Of a stretch of DNA of 64,000 nt, positions 20,520 to 30,821 are shown piece after piece (position 1 is the first letter of the stretch; the number at the start of each line of letters is the position of its first letter). A program made the position numbers and the translations under genes. The stretch comes from Symbiodinium kawagutii (Eukaryota; Sar; Dinophyceae; Suessiales; Symbiodiniaceae). The stretch covers positions 217,099 to 281,098 of the forward strand of contig VSDK01010196.1 in NCBI GenBank assembly GCA_009767595.1, written 5' to 3'. The notes beneath the pieces were generated by a model. That model was not told the DNA's origin, did no database searches, and was given only the letters and a program-made list of their open reading frames with translations.

Positions 20520-21265
20520 ATAGTGATTATGATGGATACGGTTATGATGGTGTATGTGATGATTGGTCAATGATAATTAGATAACTTGAGCGACTCCCCT
20601 TTATATCAAATGATTGTATGCATTGACAATGGATGTGCAATGGATAGTCATAATGGTTAATGGTTGATCTTGTGGTGAATGGATGATTAATGAAAAGTTG
20701 ATGAATGATTCATGAATTGGTAATTGGTCAAAGGATAATAACATGATGTTTATGGTGATTCGTAGTGGTTAACAGCGATGAATAGTAATGAAGATTGTAA
20801 TCTGGTTGGTGGTTATAACCTCATCATGAAAACGATGCGCACGTCAACCAATCAACTATCCCCGAATGATCAGGCAAAAAACACATGTTTGAAACCACTA
20901 ACCATCGTTTATGATGGTCGTGAACTGATGCTCAATGGATAATCTGGTTTACAGCTAATGAATGATTGACAAGGTAAATGGGTAATGAATGGCTTATCGG
21001 TTTATCAATGATTACAGTAATTGATGGTCAAAATGATGGTTTTGGCGGTGATTGTCAATGATGGCTACTTACGGATAATGAGCTAATAACATGGCGAAAA
21101 AATGACTAATAATGTGGCTAATGATGGCCAACGCTGTGGTCAATATATGGTGGATGATGGTGGATGACCGTGGATTGCTGATGATTCATCAGGTTTGAAA
21201 AGGATTGGTGATCATTGTCAATGATGGTGGCTAGTGATGCCTAAGCAGCTACCAATTAGCGAAGG
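20520..21265. other. Repeat-rich stretch, no gene recognised
   Basis: AATGATGGTTAATGG-type dispersed repeats; a family B copy lies at 20803-20905. Confidence 0.5.
20803..20905. mobile_element. Family B element
   Basis: AATCTGGTTGGTGGTTATAA left; TGTTTGAAACCACTAACCA right. Confidence 0.75.
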
Positions 21266-21269
21266 GGCA

Positions 21270-21345
21270 CTCAACTGGTAGCTAGCTCCAACTGGTAGCT
21301 CCAACTGGCTCCCCCTTGAAAGGGCAAGGGTAGGATAGCTCTCAA
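21270..21345. repeat. Family H repeat
   Basis: CTGGTAGCTCCAACTGGCTC then CCCCTTGAAAGGGC; shared with 29366, 45967 and 51523. Confidence 0.65.
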
Positions 21346-21372
21346 CCCATCGGCCACTAACCACCATTAATG

Positions 21373-21500
21373 TTAACCCTGGATGAATAGACCATTCGTT
21401 TATTGATTGGGAGGGTACCATTTTAAGAGGAAACCAGTTGGCTTTTGAGGGATACCTCCTATCAATCAATGGTTGGGGCTTAGCTCCATCCAGGGTTGAC
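21373..21500. mobile_element. Family F element
   Basis: TTAACCCTGGATGAATAGAC left, CCATCCAGGGTTGA right; inner pair around CCATTTTAAGAGGAAACC. Confidence 0.75.
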
Positions 21501-22239
21501 ATCAACCACCTTCAACCACCATTAAGCATCCAATTCATAAACCTATGGAATTAAACATGATTGTTGGTTATACCTCCCTTATGAAGCAATACCCTTATTA
21601 ACCACTATTGACTAGGATTATTCACCATCAATGAGGATTATTAGCCACCATTAACAACCTATTAACCACCTATTCACCACCTATTCATCACATTTAACCA
21701 CTCTAAACCTATGGAGAGAATCATTAGCGGTTAGTATCCCCTTAAAAACCAATGGTTACACCCCTTATTATATCCATTACCCCTTCCTAAGCACTATTGA
21801 CCTGGATCATTACAGTAACCCCCATTAACCACTATAAACTACCATCAATCATGGTTAGCACTACCAACAGCACCAACAGCATCCCAAAAACCATGGGGCT
21901 TATGAATCCGCGGTCAACATTAACCCCATATAACCCTTATTAATCCCTGATTACATCCATTAACCATTGTTAAGCACTCTTAACCAGCACCACTATGGAT
22001 ATACTGGACCTATCATCCACCAATATATGGTTGACGGTGGTTATCTTAACCCATATACCCCTTATAACCAATATAACCCTCATATCTTAAGCACTTGTTA
22101 ACCCATATAACCCATATGAACCCGTACCATCAACCCTTGTTAAGCACTCTTAACCTGGATCACTAATCACCATCAACCATGGTTGTAGCGCCATTACCAA
22201 GCATCATCAACCATCACAAAAGCATCATTCACCACCATT
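21501..22239. other. ATTAACCACTATT-rich stretch, no gene seen
   Basis: Dispersed short repeats of ATTAACCACCAT and TTAAGCACT. Confidence 0.55.
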
Positions 22240-22442
22240 TGGTGGTTTCCCAAGCCATAGGGGTACCCCCAAATCATCCATTACTAGTCATTTATACTAA
22301 TAAACCAACCATTTTTGGGGGTCACCAATTTATAGTAATAAACCGTACCCCTGGTTTCCCTATCATTAGCCATTGTTTTCCTTGTTATTGTTAGTCATTA
22401 TCCCTAATTATTGGTTGGTTAACTGCTTGACCCATAGCCATA
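22240..22442. mobile_element. Family A left part joined to family D right part
   Basis: A family A left half (GGTGGTTTCCCAAGCCATAG at 22241) runs to the core. At about 22350 it passes into a family D right half ending CTTGACCCATAGCCATAT. It may be a chimera or an overlap of truncated copies. Confidence 0.6.
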
Positions 22443-22765
22443 TCATTAACCCAATACCATCAGTTGGTTTATAAGACACCTAAGTCACCTAAGTGTAGCT
22501 ATATCAAATCCCTATAACAAACCCAACTGGTAGTTTTTGAGAAACCACCCACCATGTATAGCTGGTATATCCCCTATAGTTGCTAGTTGTTATCCCCTAT
22601 TATTAATCATTCACCAGCTATAACATTGGTTGGTTACCACCATATAACCATTATAACCAGCCATTGGTCAACTGCTTGACCCATATAGTTGGTATATACC
22701 CTACTATTGTTGCTTATATACCTACTATAATGGAAAACCACCATTGAACCACCATGGACCACCAC

Positions 22766-22874
22766 CATGGCGCTCCACCCATCGCACCTGCGCATCCCTC
22801 AGCGACCGCTCGCTGTCCAAGAGCTGCTCGCGGCTCCGTTCCAGCTGCGCCAGCAGCACACCGTTGCTGCCCTC
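22766..22874 (-). CDS. Coiled-coil exon
   Basis: Acceptor CTCCAG before 22874; frame EGSNGVLLAQLERSREQLLD then SERSLRDAQVRWVERH; donor GTGGTGG from 22765. Nearly all third positions are G or C, which strongly supports the minus strand. A coiled-coil protein of unknown role. Confidence 0.6.
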
Positions 22875-22939
22875 CTGGAGAGACCGTCCCGGGCCGCGGG
22901 GTCCCGGGATAATCCAAAATTCCAGGGGTTTCAAGGGTT

Positions 22940-23151
22940 TAAAGATGGAAAATGGATGGAAAATGGATGGAACATGGATGGAAAATGGATGGCAAATGGA
23001 TGGAAAATGGATGGAAAATGGATGGAAAATGGATGGGAAATTGACGGAAAATGGATGGAAAATGGATGGAAAATGGATGGAAAACGGATTGAAAATGGAT
23101 GGAAAATGGATGGAAAATGGATGGAAAATGGATGGAAATGGATGGAAGATC
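22940..23151. repeat. GGAAAATGGAT 11-bp tandem array
   Basis: About 19 copies. Because 11 is not a multiple of 3, all frames stay open and give spurious Trp-Lys-Met or His-Phe-Pro-Ser repeats on each strand. Confidence 0.95.
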
Positions 23152-23565
23152 CATGGATAGACCATGGATAAACCATAGATGTTAGTGGGTTGACATGGTT
23201 CATAGTTCAACACATGGTTAAAACATGTTAAGCACATGGTTCAAGAGTTGAGCATGGATTGATCGGCCTGAGGATAAAAATCGCAATTATAAAGAAGATT
23301 CAGCATCAATAAGTCATTAATAAGTCATTGAGCATCAGTGGCAGATACAATATGGATTCGCCAAAACAGAGATGATGCGTCCTTTTAGATTTACCATAGA
23401 TTATCATAGATGAGTGGAACTGGTCTCCTTCAATTGCGTATCTTGCAAGAATAATAGCAGCACATCTAAGAAGAACAACAGCAATAGGCAATAACAAAAA
23501 AACAACGCACAACAATACATAACAATACCAAATAATACCAAATCAATGATATTTTGCCAACAAAG

Positions 23566-23635
23566 ATATGGCTATGGGTCATTAACCATTGTTTTCCCAC
23601 TAATATTGTTGATGAATATTGACCCATAGCCATAT
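23566..23635. mobile_element. Family D element, internally deleted
   Basis: ATATGGCTATGGGTCATTAA left and ATTGACCCATAGCCATAT right; only about 70 bp. Confidence 0.85.
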
Positions 23636-23666
23636 TGATTACAACATAACAACAGCACCAAACAAC

Positions 23667-23789
23667 GCACATCTCCGTTGCTTTCCGATCCTTGCCCTTG
23701 TCGTAACTTTTCTTGCCGCTCATCTCATTGGCCGTCTTCATTGCCTGGCGCCGTTTCTCCGTTAGCTGAAGCTTCCGAGATTGATCAAC
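23667..23789 (-). CDS. Basic coiled-coil exon
   Basis: Minus frame QSRKLQLTEKRRQAMKTANE, then MSGKKSYDKGKDRKATEM; third-position GC about 71 percent, while the opposite strand is stopped. Donor GTTGTT follows GAGATGTGC. The Lys/Arg-rich helix suggests a structural or nucleic-acid-binding segment. Probably the same gene as the neighbouring coiled-coil exons. Confidence 0.55.
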
Positions 23790-23950
23790 CAACAACAATA
23801 GTTAACTGGCTGGTTAGTGGTTGATTAATGATTAATGGTTAATTAATAAACAACAACAAATGATAACCATTGACTAACTAGATTGATCATCACTCACAAG
23901 ATTCCAAAAACAGAACATCACACAAAGATGAGACGAGCTAAACATGCGAA

Positions 23951-24160
23951 GGCGGTTGGTGGTGCGAACAACCACCTCGTCATGAAAAAAATGCGCGCTT
24001 GTCAACCAACCAACCATTTGGTTTCAGACATTTGGAGGTTTCTCAAAATAGGGAGCCCCAATCAATGTTGATCATGGATGATTTGGGGGTCCCCCTTTTG
24101 AGAAACACCCATTTGGGAAAATGTTCGCAAAATGTCGATCAAACCACCAACCAGTAGTTG
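23951..24160. mobile_element. Family B element split by a family A insertion
   Basis: Left B half GGCGGTTGGTGGTGCGAACA to about 24027; right B half AATGTCGATCAAACCACCAA to 24160. A family A copy sits between them. Confidence 0.75.
24034..24110. mobile_element. Family A element nested in family B
   Basis: GAGGTTTCTCAAAATAGGGA left; CCCTTTTGAGAAACACC right. Flanked by CATTTGG on both sides, a 7-bp target duplication. Confidence 0.85.
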
Positions 24161-24291
24161 AACTTGCTGTAGCCAATATGGTTGGTTATCATCCCCTATC
24201 ATTGACCATTATTAATGGTTACACCTATCACCCAAACCCAGTGCTCAACAGAAGAAGATCTCGGGTCATCGGTCGTTCGATTCGGTCGTAC

Positions 24292-24364
24292 CTCCAGCTG
24301 GACGCCCATCTGCTTCACTTCCAACTCTGCTTTGCGCCAACTCTGCTCCTTGCGTACCAGAAAC
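24292..24364 (-). CDS. Coiled-coil exon with AG/G acceptor and GT donor
   Basis: Acceptor CGGCAG then G at 24364; donor GTACGA from 24291. The frame gives FLVRKEQSWRKAELEVKQMG then VQLE. Third-position GC about 77 percent. Unknown coiled-coil protein; first of the chain continuing to 23.7, 22.8 and 20.1 kb. Confidence 0.6.
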
Positions 24365-24420
24365 CTGCCGCAACGGAGGCGACAACTAGGACCGCTGGGG
24401 TCAAATGGTGGGCAAGAATC

Positions 24421-24626
24421 GGTGGTTTCTGAAAATGGGGTACCCGGTCATCCAATATTAATTATTCATACGGTGGTTTCTTAAAATGGGGAACCCCAAA
24501 AAATGGGTTGGTTTATTACTATAAATGACTAGTAATGGATGATTAAGGGGTACCCCCATTTTGAGAAACAGCCATACCAATCAATGCACCATTTTTTGAG
24601 GGTCGCCTATGGCTTGAGAAACCCCT
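24421..24626. mobile_element. Family A element split by a second family A copy
   Basis: Outer copy: GGTGGTTTCTGAAAATGGGG (24421-24470) and GCCTATGGCTTGAGAAAC (to 24626). The inner copy occupies 24471-24573. Confidence 0.85.
24471..24573. mobile_element. Family A element nested inside another family A copy
   Basis: GGTGGTTTCTTAAAATGGGG left; ACCCCCATTTTGAGAAACA right. CATAC flanks both sides. Confidence 0.88.
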
Positions 24627-24730
24627 GTTTGGACACAAATTGAATTCCAAGTTTGGGCATTTGATTGCTCACCAACCCGGCGGTTGCAGGACACGGGTTG
24701 ATCAATTCGGTGGGATCTGAATTCTTATCA

Positions 24731-24850
24731 AGTGGTAGTTTTTTTTTCCATGATAAGGGACCACCAAAAATGGATGGTTTATTACCATAAATTTCACAAG
24801 TGACTTCTGTTGGATGATTTGCAGGGTCCCCTATTTTGAGAAACACCCAC
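24731..24850. mobile_element. Family A element
   Basis: GTGGTAGTTTTTTTTTCCAT left (diverged); GGGTCCCCTATTTTGAGAAA right. GTGG flanks both sides. Confidence 0.75.
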
Positions 24851-25210
24851 GTGGACGATTTGGAAATTGTGTAAACAACATCGGTATAGGGATCACTCTA
24901 AAGATGCTCATTTGGGGCTGCTCAGTGGATGTCTCTGCATTGCTGGAAGCATGTGAATGACCGAGATCCAAAAAGAACATAAATGAACACCACGAAGAAC
25001 ATGTGAGAGATGTCGTCTAAGAACAATCGTGGATGGTAGGGCACAGCCAACTGAGCAGTCACCCGATGCTTCGTTCTATGAGTTGGTTGAGATGCAGAAG
25101 AGATTTTGATGATCCAACAAACAACGATTTCGAATCGGATGGGTAACCAAAACCCAATCTTAAAATAGGGCTGCTACATTTGAACCTTTGCACTTAAAAG
25201 ATCTTAACAA

Positions 25211-25335
25211 ATGGCTGTGGGTCAGTTCCCCCTTAGTCCCCCTGGTTCCCCATCATTAACCATTGTTTTCCCTATTGTTACTGGTTATTATCCCCCATGA
25301 AATTGGTTGGTTAACATTGACCCAGCTCGCCATAT
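25211..25335. mobile_element. Family D element
   Basis: AAATGGCTGTGGGTCAGTTC left; AACATTGACCCAGCTCGCCA right. A further D-like unit ending GCTTGACCCGCCA follows to 25445. Confidence 0.75.
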
Positions 25336-25502
25336 ATAATTAGCTGGTATATCCCCTACTATTGTTACTTACCATACCTTATTAATAACCATTAACCAGC
25401 TAGGCTTCACCATTGTTGCTGGTTGCTTCACTGCTTGACCCGCCAAATGACTCAGGTTGATCATGGTAGACGCCCCGAACTTGCTGGGCCAAGGTGACGG
25501 CC

Positions 25503-25618
25503 CTGGGGCCTCATGGCCGTGTCATGATAGCCGTGGATGAGGCGGTGCATCTCCATCCGTTGGTTGCCCAGCATGGTCTCCTGGATCCGACCGACTCGAA
25601 AACGTTCGATGATGATGG
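25503..25618 (-). CDS. Exon-like island with strong codon bias
   Basis: Acceptor AAATAG (ending 25619); frame ERFRVGRIQETMLGNQRMEM then HRLIHGYHDTAMRPQ; third-position GC about 81 percent. The plus frame (AVDEAVHLHPLVAQHGLLDP) is also open but with weaker bias. The donor is near CAG/GGCC. Families D and E flank it. Helical peptide, not recognised. Confidence 0.5.
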
Positions 25619-25628
25619 CTATTTGTGC

Positions 25629-25741
25629 TACCCTCCGGTAAACTAACATGGCAATGGATAATCACAATTGTTTTAAGGGAACCCCGGGAAAACAGCTATA
25701 AATGGTGGATTCTCCATTGCCATGTTAGTTTACCGGAGGGT
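25629..25741. mobile_element. Family E element
   Basis: TACCCTCCGGTAAACTAACA left, perfect complement at the right end (TGTTAGTTTACCGGAGGGTA). Confidence 0.95.
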
Positions 25742-25749
25742 AAGGTAGC

Positions 25750-26227
25750 ATTGAGTTGTGATGATGATTCTTGGTTACAAAATGCGCTTACGTATGATGA
25801 TAAAGCATCAATGATGTTGGTTAATTCATGATTTATGATGGTTATTTCATACCATGGTTCTTTCTAATCAATCGTTGATGACGGAAATTTCAGCCATGGT
25901 TGATCTATGGCTGATTCATTGTGTTTATTCAATCATTATTGAAGGGGTTGATCATAGGTGTGATTATTGGATACTTTGATGGTTGATTATTTATCGCTAC
26001 CCAGTGGTTTATTTAATCTTGAATGAATACTTGTGGTAATTGGTCAGTTCATGCTCAGTCAAATGGCTATTTGTGCTTAATTATCGGTCAAGGAATGGCT
26101 CATTTAATGGCTATTACGGCGAAGTATGAGTCAATTGATGGTCAAGAAAATGTTTATTGCAAATAGCAAAATAAGTAAATAAATGCATAAGTAAATAAAT
26201 AGATAGATAATTGTCAATAAACACGAT
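25750..26227. other. No gene recognised
   Basis: AT-rich dispersed repeats and an AAATAAATAGATAG patch. Confidence 0.5.
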
Positions 26228-26252
26228 TTGGTTCACTATCGTTTTGGACTAT

Positions 26253-26438
26253 TTACACAACTCCATGCTTACAGAATTGGTTATATCCAGCAGTCCAGAT
26301 TCTTGGTTCGTGCATCCTGGAGCTGGATACCAACAGCGCATCTTGGGCTGATCCTCCGGTCGCGCCCAGGCAGAGGCGCACGCACAGCGGTGTCCCAGGG
26401 AAGCGACGACGGCCGTGGATCAAACTAAGAGGCCCCAA
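26253..26438 (-). CDS. GC-rich exon-like island, frame uncertain
   Basis: Two minus frames are open: one with GTPLCVRLCLGATGGSAQDA (third-position GC about 68 percent) and one with LPWDTAVRAPLPGRDRRISP. Not recognised. Confidence 0.3.
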   Translation of the reverse strand: MGPLSLIHGRRRFPGTPLCVRLCLGATGGSAQDALLVSSSRMHEPRIWTAGYNQFCKHGVV

Positions 26439-26683
26439 CTCACCCTGTACCTTTGGTTTTTAGATGTCACTTAGCGGTTCTCAATACCCGCACATCCCAT
26501 TGCCAATGGTGGTTTGTAACATAAACCATCATATAAATGTTAAACCATCATAGACATTGGTATATTAATCTAAACCATTCTTTTCCCTAGAATTGTTGGT
26601 GGAAATCCCCCATTAGTTGGTTGGTTGGTCAATATTGACCCATACCCATCTAAACCATCCTTTGCCATTCTTTGCCTGTCACA

Positions 26684-26783
26684 TGGTGGTTTCTTAAAAT
26701 AGGGGACCTACTGTAAAAATTGGCTGGTTTAGTGCTAATAATGGTTAAGAATCGATGATTTGGGGGCACCCTTAATAACCGCC
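26684..26783. mobile_element. Family A element flanked by CACATGG, next to an exon
   Basis: GTGGTTTCTTAAAATAGGGG left; GGCACCCTTAATAACCGC right. CACATGG is repeated on each side. On the minus strand it follows an exon ending ATGTG, and its terminal GC would be the donor. Confidence 0.85.
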
Positions 26784-26928
26784 ACATGGGTACCATGTTC
26801 TTCCCGTTTGGTGAACCCGCCGCGACCCCGCGGCAAGTCTCCATGGACTGAAAGCTGGCGTACAAATCCTCGGACGGACGGAACCCGCGGACGGCCGGAA
26901 CCCGCGGATGCGAAAGAAGTGAAGCTGT
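26783..26928 (-). CDS. Exon abutting a family A element (GC donor)
   Basis: Minus frame RVPAVRGFRPSEDLYASFQS then METCRGVAAGSPNGKNMVPM; third-position GC about 77 percent. The exon ends at the element border, where GC would serve as donor. The matching acceptor (GTGACAG) lies just beyond the far target repeat at about 26677. Confidence 0.55.
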
Positions 26929-26961
26929 GATGTGATGAATCACAAAGGTGGAAAAGGATGA

Positions 26962-27153
26962 TTTTTTGGTGGTTGAACGACCCTTATAAAGGAACTAGTG
27001 GTGAACTAGTGGTTGCCTAGTGGTTATCTAGTGGTTAATAATGGCTAATAATGATTAATGATGATGATTGATAATGACTCATGATTAAGTCAACCAACCA
27101 TTTGTTTATAGTTACGGGAAAATAATGAATGTATATCAAACCGACAACCAGTA
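26962..27153. mobile_element. Family B element expanded by an internal repeat
   Basis: TTGGTGGTTGAACGACCC left and TCAAACCGACAACCAG right. The core holds an extra AACTAGTGGT-type tandem. Confidence 0.6.
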
Positions 27154-27345
27154 ACCATTCTCATGGATTCATCATTGATGAAATAAAACGGACCAATGTC
27201 CAGCACTTTCACCAACACATCGGTGCTGCTATCGTTGCTGCAGCGAAACCCATCAATCGTTGATGGGCGATGGATGTTCCAGTGTGATTCACCAGGATCA
27301 ACCATCATTCGGCACTCACTACTAGCCATTCTCATTCGCCAGCCA
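27154..27345 (-). CDS. Exon-like island
   Basis: Minus frame GESHWNIHRPSTIDGFRCSN continues DSSTDVLVKVLDIGPFYFIN. Purine-first codons about 60 percent versus about 44 percent for the open plus frame (VLLSLLQRNPSIVDGRWMFQ). Strand favoured but not proved. Confidence 0.4.
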
Positions 27346-27601
27346 TCTTCATATATCCACCATCAATGATCACTACAAGCAGCACCGTGGATATAACATC
27401 ACAGGCATTAATCAGCAATCAGTGATCATAAAACAATCAGCAACCAACATCAACCATCAACTATTTGACTATAGCGAATTATTGCCATCCCCCGTACTTG
27501 TAGGGTAGCCACTTTTTCCACCCCATTCTATAGAGATTTGCCGGATATAAGCTATTTGTCATGATAGTCTACAATGATTAACATTTATTATAGCCAGCCG
27601 C

Positions 27602-27720
27602 CTAGTCATCAGAGACCATTTTAGTCTCTATCATGGATTCATCGGCGCACATCCAGTTGGTCACGCATCCAATTGCAACATCCATCTGGTGCATGTTGGT
27701 CCAACATTGTCGGGACCACG
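27602..27720 (-). CDS. Exon-like island, strand weakly favoured
   Basis: Minus frame WTNMHQMDVAIGCVTNWMCA. The plus frame SAHIQLVTHPIATSIWCMLV has a TTTTAG acceptor and a GT from the adjacent family A element as donor. Evidence is balanced. Confidence 0.35.
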
Positions 27721-27730
27721 TGGTCATAAG

Positions 27731-27840
27731 GGTGTTTCTCAAGTCATAGGGGACTCCCAAGTTGTCATCCACTTTACAAACCATTGATAGTAATAAACCA
27801 ACCATAGCTTTCGGGGTCCCCCTATGACTTGAGAAACCAC
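27731..27840. mobile_element. Family A element
   Basis: GGTGTTTCTCAAGTCATAGG left; CCCTATGACTTGAGAAACCA right. Flanks CACGTGGTCATAAG and CACGTAGCCATAAA resemble each other over 14 bp. Confidence 0.88.
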
Positions 27841-27869
27841 GTAGCCATAAAACTATGAAGCATCAAATG

Positions 27870-28047
27870 GGTGTTTCTCAAAATGGAGGCACCCCAAAAA
27901 TGGTGGGTTTATTACTATAAATGACTACTAATGGATGAAACCCCTATTCTAAGAAACCACCATTCTAAGACTACTATTACCCCTATAAATGACTACTATT
28001 ACCCCCCATTCTACTAATTTGGGGTACCCCTATTCCAAGAAACCACC
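27870..28047. mobile_element. Family A element with a duplicated right half
   Basis: GGTGTTTCTCAAAATGGAGG left; two right ends, AAGAAACCACCA at about 27951 and 28038. CAAAT flanks the whole unit. Confidence 0.75.
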
Positions 28048-28206
28048 AAATCGTCAGTGCTTCTGTCCAGTATCCCAGCTGATCCAAAGGATTGCCCAGT
28101 ACCGACTGGATCACACTGGATCCAATGTGACGTATGGTGCTTTGGCATCGGGAAGCCCAAACTAATAGTTTATTCTTATTAATTATGGTTTATTATGGTT
28201 AATGGC

Positions 28207-28322
28207 TACCCAGGATTAATAAACCCCTGGTTGATTAATAGGGGTATCCCCTAAAAGCCTTGGTTTTCCATTAAAATGGGAACTCCCCTAGTTAATCAAC
28301 CAGGGGTTTATTAATCCTGGGT
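28207..28322. mobile_element. Family F element
   Basis: TACCCAGGATTAATAAACCC left and complementary GGGTTTATTAATCCTGGGT right; second inverted pair CTGGTTGATTAATAGGGG. Confidence 0.95.
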
Positions 28323-28349
28323 CAACATTAATGGTTTATTGTTATTGTG

Positions 28350-28435
28350 ACAAATGGTTGGTTTATTATGGTTTATTGTGATTTACTAAGACTAGAGTTC
28401 ATAAATGATTTGGGGGTACCTCTATTCTGAGAAAC
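28350..28435. mobile_element. Family A right part
   Basis: ATGGTTGGTTTATTATGG core, then GGTACCTCTATTCTGAGAAA. The F element may lie inside this copy. Confidence 0.6.
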
Positions 28436-28463
28436 CATCATGTTGAATCATAGCGACATTGTC

Positions 28464-28566
28464 TTCTTTGGCACGTGCAGTGTATCGAGACAGAAAAATT
28501 GTTCAACTTCTTGCCGCGTGCTCTCCTGCTGGTGTCCAATGCAGCCGCAGGCTGTAACGATCATAG
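28464..28566. CDS. Exon-like island, strand unresolved
   Basis: Minus: GHQQESTRQEVEQFFCLDTL. Plus: SLARAVYRDRKIVQLLAACS with TAG acceptor and GC donor. Confidence 0.3.
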
Positions 28567-28750
28567 GTGAATGATCCATTAATCATCATAAACCAACACG
28601 TTTGACTATCATCAACCATTCATCAACCATTCCTCAAACATGCATCAATTATTCATCAATTATTCATCAACCATCAACCATCAACCTCAATCATTCCTCA
28701 ACGCCCCAACGGATTTTCTACATCTTTCCATCACCCCTCAAGGGGCCCAC

Positions 28751-28830
28751 GGCGCTTCGCGGCTTCGCAGCCCAGCGGCCGCTTGTTCGGCCTTGGGCCG
28801 CAGCTCTGCCAGCATCTTGGCGTATTGGTC
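28751..28830 (-). CDS. Coiled-coil exon
   Basis: Acceptor GCGCCAG then G; frame DQYAKMLAELRPKAEQAAAG then LRSREAP; donor GTGGGCC from 28750. Third-position GC about 74 percent. Unknown protein. Confidence 0.58.
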
Positions 28831-29365
28831 CTGGCGCGGTCGTCATGGCCCTGGCAGCGTTCCCCATGGGCGAGCTCGGGTGGTGTGCCGTAACCTGCGC
28901 CGATGGTGGGTAGATATCATTGGTGAGGAGTCACTGGTTAGATATGACCTCCAACTACATGGTGAACATGGTTAACCATCCGGTTAGATATCACTATGTT
29001 CCCAACTATTGGGTAGTTAAGTTCAACGGTGAAAATGAGGAACCCCTATCATGGTTGAAGGAAGTACGTGATGAATCTTAACATGGTGAAGCCCCAAAGC
29101 TATGGTTGGTTTACTGTAGATGGTTAACAAACTGGATGATTTGGGGGTGAGAAAGCACCTTGATCGTTGATTCATGACTATGGCTGATCAAGGTTTAAGC
29201 TTGTGCTCTATGGCGTTTCCAGGCTAGCTATGGTGGCTGATCGTGGCTGATCATGGGAAAAAACATGGACACTCTCCTGCAAACCACGTGGAAACTACAA
29301 ACCACCCTTTTATCTCCTTAGCTCCTTGTCTAGTAACATCTATTAACATATATTAACATCTAACT

Positions 29366-29445
29366 CCTGGTAGCTCCAACTCGCTCCTCCTTTCAAAGAG
29401 TATATGGGTACCCTTGGCTCCTGGCCTGGCTCCTTCCCAACCACT
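29366..29445. repeat. Family H repeat
   Basis: TGGTAGCTCCAACTCGCTCC then TTTCAAAGAGTATATGGGTA. Confidence 0.7.
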
Positions 29446-29682
29446 GGCGCCCATGGTTTCAACTCTGGCGCCAACGGCGGTCGTTCGTCCTCCTTTTCCA
29501 CATAGGCGCTATCTCCCGAACGGGCCTACCACGTTGGAAGGGCGATGAGATGGGACTAACAATCAGCTCCGAATAGACTTACCCCAAGAATCACTAACAG
29601 ATTCAAGGGCGAGCCCCCAAGCACTGATAATGAGTTGCTTTATAACTAACTTATTATCAGTTTTAAGGGTTAGTTATAGGGG

Positions 29683-29745
29683 TTTACAACCAGTTATAGG
29701 GGTTCATCACCAGTTATAGGGGTTCATTACCAGTTTTAGGGGTTT
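29683..29745. repeat. AGTTATAGGGGTTCATNACC tandem repeat
   Basis: Three to four copies of a 20-21 bp unit. Confidence 0.85.
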
Positions 29746-30718
29746 ATAAGCCAACTTGCAACTGCAGGGGGCCGATCTTGTTATTGATTATCAGCAGCAT
29801 CCGATTTATGGATAACGCGATTGATTATCAACCGATTAGGATTCAAAAACAAAAGATCATGGTGCCTTTGTCACCGGAATAAGTGTCTATTGGTTATAGA
29901 GGTGGATCATAGTGAATACCGGAAGTAACTGGTTGGATCAGCCGTGCGTTCAGTCTTACAGCAAGAATCTAAGAACCGGCCTGCAGTAGCTGTGACTATT
30001 GTTTGGTTTGATTTTCTGCGATTTTACTGGGAGTACGACGGTACCATTAGGCACCACTCTGGCTGTGCTGGTACCCGTGACAAAGCGTCGATTCCGGGAA
30101 AATATGATTGAGAATGACTGAAAAGTGGATATATCTGGTGGGTTGTTTCAAACATAAAAATGTCAATCAAACCACCAACTAGTAGCCTTGTTTAAGCATC
30201 ATCATTGGTGACTATCCCCTATCAGTAACCCTTTTTAATGATAATAAAAACCCTATGAGTCACCCCTGAGAACGGCAACAACATAAAAGTACTGAAAACC
30301 ATCAACAGTAGTTGGTTCACCGTTATTCTTGATTATTGATCACTCTTATTAACCAGTATAATCCCTGATACGCAACATCAATCAAAATAAAATCCCTTGG
30401 GAACATCAATTTTCACCAGTCTAATCCCGATGTAATCCTATAATTAATCCCTATTATTAAGAACAATCCCTGTCATTACTGATCACTATTGACCAGTATA
30501 ATCCCTAGAAAATGGGATTTCACCAGTGTAATCCCTATATAATCCCTAGAAAACAGTCACCATCTTATCAACAAAGATCAGCAACAGCTGAGATCAGCCG
30601 TGCCAATCAGGTCACTCGTCAGCTGAGTGTTGTGAATTCAGAACCAACCAATAGCAACCAATGGTGAACCAGCTGGTTCACCAACAACCTAAAAGGCTGG
30701 TTCACCAACAACCTAAAT

Positions 30719-30782
30719 GGTGGTTATATCGTGGTTATATCGTGGTTATATGGTGGTTATATGGTGGTCATATGGTGGTTAT
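30719..30782. repeat. GGTTATATCGTGGTTATATGG tandem
   Basis: About five copies of TGGTGGTTATA/TCGTGGTTATA. Confidence 0.85.
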
Positions 30783-30821
30783 ATTCTGATCAGTCACGCC
30801 ATTCTGAACCATTTATCCATG

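Larger units (their letters stand above)
28976..30130. other. Repeat-dominated stretch, no gene recognised
   Basis: It holds a degenerate family A copy (29081-29160), family H (29366-29445) and an AGTTATAGGGGTTCAT triplication at 29683-29745. GC-richer patches near 29480-29560 and 30000-30090 show no convincing exon. Confidence 0.45.

Noticed and set aside
22725..23237. Long open frames on both strands with His-Phe-Pro-Ser or Trp-Lys-Met repeats
   Set aside because: They are translations of the 11-bp GGAAAATGGAT array, which stays open in all frames; only the GC-rich part 22766-22874 is kept as an exon.
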